DNA of 5,235 nt from Chryseobacterium sp. (lineage in GTDB: Bacteria; Bacteroidota; Bacteroidia; Flavobacteriales; Weeksellaceae): positions 1-5,235 of the forward strand of contig RDDY01000148.1 of the NCBI GenBank assembly GCA_003852805.1, read 5' to 3'. Positions within the stretch are counted from its first letter, which is position 1. Each line of letters opens with the position of its first letter. Shown piece by piece: positions 1 to 5,235 of the stretch. A model generated the notes under the pieces. It was not told the DNA's origin. It made no database searches and saw nothing but the letters and a program-made list of their open reading frames with translations. The position numbers and the translations under genes were made by a program.

Positions 1-1
1 C

Positions 2-1606
2 AAAGGCGTCATCAACCAACGGCGAGAGAATCTTACTCCCGAAAAAATAGATTTCATTGCCGAGACCGATAAAAATACCTTGGCTGAAGCTTTGGTCGGT
101 GCCGATGTTTTTGTGGGACTGAGCAAAGGAAATGTAATGACTCCGGAAATGCTTCTTTCGATGGAGGATAATCCGGTGGTCTTTGCATTGGCAAACCCCG
201 ATCCCGAGATAGATTACAATTTGGCGATGGAAACCCGCGAAGACGTCATCATGGCCACCGGGCGCAGCGATTATCCTAACCAAGTGAACAACGTTTTGGG
301 TTTCCCCTACATCTTCCGTGGAGCAATGGATGTGCAGGCGCGCGGCATAAACGAGGATATGAAGTTGGCCGCTGTATACGCCATCGCCAAGTTGGCGAAA
401 GAACCGGTGCCCGAAATGGTGGTGCTTACCTATAATCTGAAGAGCCTGACCTTCGGCAGAGATTATTTTATCCCGAAACCTTTCGACGGCAGATTGGTAA
501 CAAAAGTTTCGATGGCTGTGGCAAAAGCAGCGATGGAAAGCGGTATTGCCGATCGACCGATCGATGATTTCAACGCATACGAGAATCATCTGCTGGACCG
601 CATGGGCAAAGACGATAAGCTGCTGCGCATGATGCAAAACCGTGCCAAGGCAAACCCGAAGCGTGTGGCCATGGTAAACGCCGAAGAATACAATGTGCTG
701 AAAGCCGCGCAGATTTTGCACGAAGAAGGTATTGCAAAGCCCATATTGGTGGGCGAACGCGCGTTGATAGAAGCGGCCATGAAGCAGTACGACATCCGAC
801 TGAATGTACCGATTGTGGACCCCAATGCAGACGACCAACAAGACAACCGTTGCAAATACCGCGAGACCCTGTGGAACCGCAGAAACCGCAAAGGCATCAA
901 CGAGTACAAGGCTAAAAAATACGTAAGAAATCGCGATTATTTTGCGCCGCTGATGCTGGCCCACGGCGATACCGATGCGTTGATCACAGGATACTCAAAA
1001 AACTATTCCTCCGTCTTGAAGCCTGTGCTGGAAGTGATCGACAAAGAAGAAGGAGTAAATAAGGTTTCGGCAATGATGATGATTTTGTCCAACCGCAAGC
1101 CGTATTTCTTTGCAGATACGTCCATCATCCAAGACCCGACAGCGGAAGAATTGGTCAACATCGCGCGCATGACAGAGCAATTTGTAAAATCTCTGGCAAT
1201 AGAGCCGAGACTTGCCATGTTGTCCTTCGAGAACTTTGCCGCAATTTCGGAAACCTCTAAAAAGGTGGCTAAGGCGGTAAAGATCTTGCACGAAGAATAT
1301 CCCGATATGATTGTGGACGGCGAAATACAGCCGGACTTTGCCATGGACAGCGATCATCTGAGTGATTATCCGTTTTCAAAACTGGGAACAAAACCTGCAA
1401 ACACGTTGATCTTCCCGACATTGGAAGCTTCCAATCTGTCGTACAAAATCATACGCGGCATGAAGGCGGCGCAGACCGTCGGGCCGGTCCTGCTCGGGTT
1501 GAAGCAATCCGTGCATATTTTGCAGATGCGCTCCAGCGTGGACGAAATTGTGAACTTGGCAACCATTGCCGTATTGGACGCTCAGCGCAAGCAAGGCGAC
1601 AGATAA
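2..1606 (+). CDS. maeB: NADP-dependent malic enzyme with C-terminal phosphotransacetylase-like domain (5' truncated)
   Basis: Malic enzyme oxidatively decarboxylates malate to pyruvate and CO2 in the cytosol, here probably reducing NADP+. The frame is open from base 2, so the gene enters from outside the window; 534 codons remain of a family usually near 750-770 residues, so the N-terminal malic domain and the first part of the nucleotide-binding domain are missing. Visible in the remainder (numbered from base 2): FALANPDPEI at 61-70, ATGRSDYPNQVNN at 85-97 and FPYIFRGAMDV at 101-111, all hallmark malic-enzyme segments. From about residue 200 a phosphotransacetylase-like domain follows, with RVAMVNAEEYNVLKAA, an AHGDTDALITGYS segment and PTLEASN at 472-478. 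In characterised E. coli MaeB this domain is regulatory (acetyl-CoA sensing, oligomerisation) rather than catalytic; the same is inferred here. The in-frame TTG at 80 is internal, not a start. The gene ends in TAA directly followed by a second TAA, then a terminator. Confidence 0.94.
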   Translation, partial: KGVINQRRENLTPEKIDFIAETDKNTLAEALVGADVFVGLSKGNVMTPEMLLSMEDNPVVFALANPDPEIDYNLAMETREDVIMATGRSDYPNQVNNVLGFPYIFRGAMDVQARGINEDMKLAAVYAIAKLAKEPVPEMVVLTYNLKSLTFGRDYFIPKPFDGRLVTKVSMAVAKAAMESGIADRPIDDFNAYENHLLDRMGKDDKLLRMMQNRAKANPKRVAMVNAEEYNVLKAAQILHEEGIAKPILVGERALIEAAMKQYDIRLNVPIVDPNADDQQDNRCKYRETLWNRRNRKGINEYKAKKYVRNRDYFAPLMLAHGDTDALITGYSKNYSSVLKPVLEVIDKEEGVNKVSAMMMILSNRKPYFFADTSIIQDPTAEELVNIARMTEQFVKSLAIEPRLAMLSFENFAAISETSKKVAKAVKILHEEYPDMIVDGEIQPDFAMDSDHLSDYPFSKLGTKPANTLIFPTLEASNLSYKIIRGMKAAQTVGPVLLGLKQSVHILQMRSSVDEIVNLATIAVLDAQRKQGDR

Positions 1607-1627
1607 TAATTGCAACAGATTATAGCA

Positions 1628-1656
1628 GAAAGCGCGCCCGGAGGCGTGCTTTTTTA
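1628..1656 (+). terminator. Rho-independent terminator after maeB
   Basis: An 8-bp stem (AGCGCGCC at 1631-1638 with GGCGTGCT at 1643-1650, one G-U wobble) closes on a 4-base loop CGGA and is followed by a run of six T (1650-1655). The flanking AA at 1629-1630 can pair with the first Ts and lengthen the stem. It starts about 20 bases after the maeB stop codons, the expected place for an intrinsic terminator, and implies that ruvA and sprA need their own promoter. Confidence 0.85.
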
Positions 1657-1661
1657 TTGTC

Positions 1662-1692
1662 TTCCCGGTGAGGTGAAACCGTTTACCGGAAA
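1662..1692. repeat. Imperfect nested hairpin in the maeB-ruvA gap
   Basis: Bases 1662-1671 (TTCCCGGTGA) pair with 1683-1692 (TTACCGGAAA) with one C-A mismatch and one G-U wobble. Inside the loop, GGT at 1672-1674 can pair with ACC at 1678-1680 around GAA. No T-run follows, so it is not a classical terminator. It lies between the maeB terminator and the ruvA promoter. It could be an operator-like inverted repeat or chance; its function is unknown. A third copy of the arm sequence, TTTCCGGTG, lies at 1752-1760. Confidence 0.35.
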
Positions 1693-1776
1693 CATCGATG
1701 CTATCAAACAATCTTCTCGCCAACGCTTTTGTGCTTGCAAATCCAACCTGATTTCCGGTGCCGAAAGAGAAATGTT

Positions 1777-1784
1777 TATATTTG
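1777..1784 (+). promoter_or_regulatory. Bacteroidota-type -7 promoter element for ruvA(-sprA)
   Basis: TATATTTG matches the Bacteroidota primary sigma factor -7 consensus TAnnTTTG at all six fixed positions. It lies 18 bases before the chosen ruvA ATG, giving a transcript start near 1790 and a short leader. The -33 element (TTTG about 19 bases upstream) is poor: bases 1754-1757 read TCCG. The position after the maeB terminator and before the next gene supports it; no transcript evidence is available. Confidence 0.6.
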
Positions 1785-1802
1785 GCAGCTTATTATTCAC
1801 AG

Positions 1803-2387
1803 ATGATTTATTCGCTTCGCGGCAAAGTGCAAGAGCTTACACCCACTTATGCGGTGGTTGAGACGAGCGGCGTCGGCTATTATGTAGGAATCAGCCTGCA
1901 GACGTCAGCCAAGTTGACGGCGGGACAAGAGACTTTTATCTACATTCATCCTATTTACAGAGAGGATGCGCAACTGCTGTACGGCTTTAACACTCTTTCT
2001 GAAAAAGAGATGTTCGGGTTGTTAATCAGTGTTAATGGCGTGGGTGCGGTCTCTGCGTTGATTTTACTCTCTTCGTTAAGCTTGTCCGACATTGCTTCGG
2101 CAATCGTTTCGCGTAACAGCGCACTACTGCAAAAGGCTAAAGGCATCGGTGCCAAAACCGCCGAGCGTATCATTGTAGATCTTAAAGACAAAGTCCTGAA
2201 ATTCGGTGCTTCGGAAGAAAACATTTCGGACGTTTCAAATAATAAAGTAAAAGACGAGGCGTTATCTGCTGTAGAAGTTTTGGGGATTCCGCGCAGGACG
2301 GCCGAGAAAATGGTAGATCGTGCATTAAAGGCAAATCCCGAGCTGACGGTAGAAGAATTAGTGAAACATATCTTAAAGAATCTTTAA
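1803..2387 (+). CDS. ruvA: Holliday junction branch migration protein RuvA
   Basis: RuvA binds four-way DNA junctions as a tetramer or double tetramer and recruits the RuvB motor, so that RuvAB drives branch migration and RuvC can resolve the junction during recombinational repair. The product is 194 aa, the normal length. Domain I (OB fold, about 1-63) opens with MIYSLRGKV and ends in REDAQLLYGF (53-62). Domain II holds two helix-hairpin-helix motifs, with NGVG at 78-81 and KGIG at 113-116 followed by AKTAERIIVDLKDK. A variable linker rich in S, N and E (about 135-149) leads to domain III, DEALSAVEVLGIPRRTAEKMV to the end, the RuvB-contacting module. The ATG at 1803 is chosen because it aligns with the family N terminus; an in-frame GTG at 1758 would add 15 atypical residues and would place the -7 promoter box inside the gene. 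No Shine-Dalgarno is seen, as is normal in Bacteroidota. The gene is complete, and sprA begins 29 bases downstream. Confidence 0.96.
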   Translation: MIYSLRGKVQELTPTYAVVETSGVGYYVGISLQTSAKLTAGQETFIYIHPIYREDAQLLYGFNTLSEKEMFGLLISVNGVGAVSALILLSSLSLSDIASAIVSRNSALLQKAKGIGAKTAERIIVDLKDKVLKFGASEENISDVSNNKVKDEALSAVEVLGIPRRTAEKMVDRALKANPELTVEELVKHILKNL

Positions 2388-2416
2388 CAATTTTGGACAA
2401 GCGCCCCCGCCCGTCT

Positions 2417-5235
2417 ATGCTGAAACCCATGATATTCGTTGGCTTGGTCTCAGGCTTTTTGGCGTTTTCGCAACAGCGGCCGTTGGACAGCATCAGCATT
2501 CGGAAAGATTACACCATCCCCGATCCTACCTACTACGATGCGTTTTATGACGTAGCCACCAATACTTATTTCCTTTATCCCAAGATCGGGAATGTGGTGA
2601 CGGGCCCGCCCATCGCTATGACGCCCACCGAGTATTCGCAGTATATTCTTGCCGAGAAATTGCGAAAATACTATCGGGAAAAGTCTGAACAGAATGATTT
2701 GCTGCACCGCAAAGATCCGGGAAAGAGCATCGCAAAATCATTGCTGCCCAGCGTAAACATCAGGAACAAACTTTTCGAGACAATCTTCGGCGGCGATAAA
2801 ATAGAACTGATTCCGCAAGGTTTCGCTTCATTTGATCTTGGTGCGCTGTATCAAAAGATCGACAATCCGCTGATCCTGCCGCAGAACCGTACCAGCTTCG
2901 CCATCAACATTCAGCAACGGATTCAGTTGGGCATTACGGGAAAGGTGGGCAAGAATCTGCAACTTCGTGCCAACTACGATACCCAAAGTGGCTTTGCGTT
3001 TGAAAATAAGCTCAACCTGATCTGGCAAGCCAAAGGCACGTGGCAAGATCTTCAAACGAAAGGTTTGGCTGCTACCGAGGGCGAGGACAAGATCATCAAG
3101 CGTGTGGAATTCGGTAATGTGAACATGCCGCTTTCCACAGGATTGATCCGCGGTTCCGAATCCTTGTTTGGTTTAAAAACCGAGTTTCAACTGGGCAAAA
3201 CCTACGGTACCGCAGTTTTTTCGCAGCAACAGGGCGAGGCGCGCAATATTGTGGTGCAGGGCGGCGGAGTGATGAACACCTTCAAAATCAACGCGATAGA
3301 TTATGAGGACAATCAGCACTATTACATCGGCCAATATTTCTTCCGCAATTATGATGCTGCGCTTGAGAATTATCCGCTGATCAATTCCCGAATCAACATT
3401 ACACGCATTGAGGCTTGGGTGATAGACCAAGGCTCGGCAAATCTGCAAGACCAGAAGAGTATCCTCGGTATTCGGGACTTGGGAGAATCGGGATCGTTGC
3501 CTGACAACGGCACGCTTTACCAACAAATAACCGCACTGGGCGCGGGCATCAGAGACGCCAATACCGCGTACAACGCCATCAAAGGCCAAAGCTTTCCCGG
3601 GCCGAACGGAACACCCGAAGTGTATTCCGACGGCGAACAGTTTATCTTCAACCGCAGAGCGCGCCGCTTGCGCAGTAACGAGTTTACTTTTCACCCACAG
3701 TTGGGTTACATCTCGCTCAACCAGCGCCTGAACGACAATCAACTCTTGGCGGTTTCTTACTCGTACACGCTCAACGGATCTTCTACCGTGTACAAAGTGG
3801 GCGAGTTCTCGGAGGAAAGCCCTGTTCTCATCACCAAGGTGTTGAAGCCTAACGTCAGCGTGAAAACCGCATCGCCGATGTGGGATCTGATGATGAAGAA
3901 CATTTATTCTCTGGAAGCCAATCAGATAGAGCGCGACGGTTTTGTACTGAATGTGAACTACCGTGATCCCGTCAGCGGCAACGTCAATTATCTGCCGAAC
4001 ACTCCCGTTCAGGACACGCCGCTGCTCAATCTCTTGAACTGGGACCGGTTGAATCAGAGCAATGATGTTCAAAACAACGGCAATACCTTGGGCGACGGTA
4101 TCTTTGACTTTGTACAAGGAATCACTGTAGACGCGCCGAACGGTAAGATCATGTTTACAAAGGCGCAACCTTTCGGCAGTTACATGCAGTCGGTCTTGGG
4201 CAGCAGCGACCCGAAATATGTTTTCAACGATCTTTATACGCAACAGAAGCAAGTGGCGTCTCAAAATTCGCTGGCGCTGCGCTATTCCATGGAAGGTCGT
4301 TTCAAAGGTGCCACCGGCAGCGGCATACCGTTGGGCGCCATCAACGTACCGCAAGGTTCCGTTAAGGTGACCGCCAACGGTCAGCAATTGGTAGAAGGTC
4401 AAGACTTTACCGTTGACTATATGCTGGGAACGGTTACCATCATCAATGAGGCAGTGAAAAACTCCGGACAGGCAATCAACATCAGCTTGGAGAATCAGTT
4501 GACCTTCAACACCCAGCGGAAGACTTTCATAGGTCTGAATCTCGAAAGGAAGTTTAACGAGCATTTACTGGCCGGCGTAACGGCGGTCAACTATTCAGAG
4601 CGGCCGCTCACGCAAAAAGTGCAGTTGGGCAATGAATCCGTGAACAACAGTATGTTCGGCTTCAATATTTTGTACAACAATGAGCTGCCATTCCTGACCC
4701 GCCTTACCGACAAGATCCCTTTCGTAAATACGGAAGCACCGTCGCATCTCAATTTTAAAGCCGAGGCCGCTTATCTTTTGCCGGGACAGAACCGCGGCAT
4801 TGACGATCAGGCTTATATCGATGATTTTGAACAGACTACTTCGAAGATCTCATTGAAAGAACCGGCGCAATGGGCGCTGGCATCAAAGCCCGAAAAGAAT
4901 CCCGACGCAATTTTCAATACAGCCAACCTTACCGATAATTTGCTGCACGGCAACGGTCGAGCGCTGATGTCGTGGTACTATATCGATCCGCGTTTCTACG
5001 GCATCGGCGGAAAAGCGCCGGAGGGAATTTCTCCTCAATCGCTTTCCAACCATGCGTCGCGACGGGTGGAGAGCCGAGAGCTCTACAACAATCGGGATTA
5101 TGTCGCCGGTGAGCAGACTTTCGGGGTTCGGGTTGAAGTTGTAAGGCCCGCGTTCCTTGGGGTAATAAGTAATGTAGAAGGTGTTGATGAAAGTCTGCTC
5201 ACCGCCGACATAATCCCGATTGTTGTAGAGCTCTA
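2417..5235 (+). CDS. sprA: T9SS outer-membrane translocon / gliding motility protein SprA (N-terminal part; genuine only to 5122)
   Basis: SprA (Sov in Porphyromonas) forms the giant outer-membrane beta-barrel through which type IX secretion substrates leave the cell, working with PorV and a plug protein; it is needed for gliding and for secretion of surface adhesins and enzymes. The ATG at 2417 gives a signal peptide: MLKP, a hydrophobic core (residues 5-17), and likely cleavage after AFS at 16-18, before QQ. Family-typical segments follow: IQLGITGKVGKNLQLRANYD (about 168-190), EFGNVNMPLSTGLIRG (231-246), a repeat-type domain with NVPQGSVKV (from 643) and AYIDDFE (799-805). The window shows two related SprA_N-type regions. 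About 900 of some 2,300-2,400 residues are present. The frame stays open to the window end, but residues 903-939 are not SprA: from 5123 the DNA is reverse-strand sprA. No terminator separates it from ruvA, so co-transcription is likely. Alternative starts are ATG 2429 or TTG 2393 (adds DKRPRPS). Confidence 0.93.
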   Translation, partial: MLKPMIFVGLVSGFLAFSQQRPLDSISIRKDYTIPDPTYYDAFYDVATNTYFLYPKIGNVVTGPPIAMTPTEYSQYILAEKLRKYYREKSEQNDLLHRKDPGKSIAKSLLPSVNIRNKLFETIFGGDKIELIPQGFASFDLGALYQKIDNPLILPQNRTSFAINIQQRIQLGITGKVGKNLQLRANYDTQSGFAFENKLNLIWQAKGTWQDLQTKGLAATEGEDKIIKRVEFGNVNMPLSTGLIRGSESLFGLKTEFQLGKTYGTAVFSQQQGEARNIVVQGGGVMNTFKINAIDYEDNQHYYIGQYFFRNYDAALENYPLINSRINITRIEAWVIDQGSANLQDQKSILGIRDLGESGSLPDNGTLYQQITALGAGIRDANTAYNAIKGQSFPGPNGTPEVYSDGEQFIFNRRARRLRSNEFTFHPQLGYISLNQRLNDNQLLAVSYSYTLNGSSTVYKVGEFSEESPVLITKVLKPNVSVKTASPMWDLMMKNIYSLEANQIERDGFVLNVNYRDPVSGNVNYLPNTPVQDTPLLNLLNWDRLNQSNDVQNNGNTLGDGIFDFVQGITVDAPNGKIMFTKAQPFGSYMQSVLGSSDPKYVFNDLYTQQKQVASQNSLALRYSMEGRFKGATGSGIPLGAINVPQGSVKVTANGQQLVEGQDFTVDYMLGTVTIINEAVKNSGQAINISLENQLTFNTQRKTFIGLNLERKFNEHLLAGVTAVNYSERPLTQKVQLGNESVNNSMFGFNILYNNELPFLTRLTDKIPFVNTEAPSHLNFKAEAAYLLPGQNRGIDDQAYIDDFEQTTSKISLKEPAQWALASKPEKNPDAIFNTANLTDNLLHGNGRALMSWYYIDPRFYGIGGKAPEGISPQSLSNHASRRVESRELYNNRDYVAGEQTFGVRVEVVRPAFLGVISNVEGVDESLLTADIIPIVVEL
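5077..5122 (+). repeat. Left arm of 46-bp terminal inverted repeat
   Basis: This segment, inside sprA codons 887-902, pairs with 5189-5234 at 45 of 46 positions; the only mismatch is C5106 opposite C5205. The arms are separated by 66 bases (5123-5188), exactly 22 codons. The left arm is the authentic sprA copy since it continues the upstream reading frame. Confidence 0.95.
5123..5235 (-). other. sprA: Reverse-oriented sprA fragment (probable fold-back chimera)
   Basis: Read on the minus strand, 5233 to 5189 encodes ELYNNRDYVGGEQTF, the same residues as + strand codons 888-902 apart from one G for A. It continues without a break through 5188-5123 as INTFYITYYPKE then RGPYNFNPNP, a very SprA-like stretch that is the natural continuation of the gene truncated at 5122. 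So this piece is sprA sequence in the wrong orientation. The most likely cause is a chimeric molecule or assembly fold-back at a contig end; a real inversion is less likely. Confidence 0.85.
5189..5234 (-). repeat. Right arm of 46-bp terminal inverted repeat
   Basis: This is the reverse complement of 5077-5122 with a single difference at 5205, which changes an Ala codon (GCC) to Gly (GGC) in the minus-strand reading. The homology stops at 5235, where A stands instead of the expected C, and the sequence ends there. The arm ends in the 10-base palindrome TAGAGCTCTA (5226-5235). Confidence 0.95.

Noticed and set aside
550..564. CGATCGA repeated twice with one base between
   Set aside because: It lies within maeB codons for ADRPIDD and is explained by coding sequence; no further copies nearby suggest a functional repeat.
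586..909. Minus-strand frame inside maeB
   Set aside because: It is a shadow of the malic enzyme coding sequence, with no independent support. The same applies to the minus-strand frames at 995-1357, 1003-1344, 1366-1566 and 1376-1723.
1758..1802. Extended ruvA N terminus from GTG 1758
   Set aside because: The 15 extra residues do not fit the RuvA N terminus (MIYSLRGKV is the typical start), and they would contain the -7 promoter box.
1610..1861. 83-codon + strand frame starting with TTG between maeB and ruvA
   Set aside because: It runs through the intrinsic terminator and the ruvA promoter and overlaps the ruvA start in another frame; the product resembles nothing.
2388..2395. CAATTTTG as a possible separate -7 promoter box for sprA
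   Set aside because: It matches five of the six fixed positions of TAnnTTTG but lacks a TTG about 19 bases upstream, and it sits in a 29-base gap where co-transcription with ruvA is simpler.
3173..4564. Long open frame (463 codons) on the minus strand opposite sprA
   Set aside because: It lies wholly inside the conserved sprA coding region, its translation has no recognisable domain, and long antisense frames arise from codon bias. The + strand gives clear SprA sequence throughout.
5077..5235. Hairpin telomere or attachment site at the end
   Set aside because: The arms are ordinary sprA coding sequence and the centre is reversed sprA, so a chimeric fold-back explains it without invoking a replicon end or an integration site.

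Overview
The window looks like a chromosomal fragment from a member of the Bacteroidota, most likely Flavobacteriia. Three things point there. It carries the gene order malic enzyme - ruvA - sprA, which I recall (not searched here) as a conserved flavobacterial neighbourhood. It encodes SprA, found only in Bacteroidota with type IX secretion (T9SS) and gliding. The single promoter-like element matches the Bacteroidota -7 consensus TAnnTTTG, and none of the gene starts has a Shine-Dalgarno sequence. Base composition looks roughly balanced by eye (not counted), higher in GC than a typical Flavobacterium. I cannot name a genus.

Layout, all on the + strand. From 2 to 1606 is the 3' two-thirds of maeB, an NADP-type malic enzyme with a C-terminal phosphotransacetylase-like domain. 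It ends in tandem stops (TAA TAA) and is followed by a strong intrinsic terminator at 1628-1656. The 196-base gap to ruvA holds that terminator, an imperfect nested hairpin at 1662-1692, and a promoter -7 box at 1777-1784. A complete ruvA (194 aa) lies at 1803-2387. After only 29 bases sprA starts at 2417 and runs off the window; about 900 of the roughly 2,300-2,400 residues usual for the family are present.

How the genes relate: maeB makes pyruvate and NADPH from malate and appears to be transcriptionally closed off by its terminator. ruvA (Holliday-junction branch migration) and sprA (outer-membrane translocon of T9SS) are probably co-transcribed from the promoter just before ruvA. Their functions are unrelated, so this is conserved linkage rather than a pathway.

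The most notable feature is the last ~160 bases. After base 5122 the sequence flips to the opposite strand: 5123-5188 read on the minus strand is exactly the expected continuation of SprA, and 5189-5234 is the reverse complement of 5077-5122 (45 of 46 positions). This is most simply a fold-back chimera at a contig end. It is disguised because the false tail stays in frame without a stop. I found no evidence of a new biological system; the rest of the window is ordinary conserved core genome.
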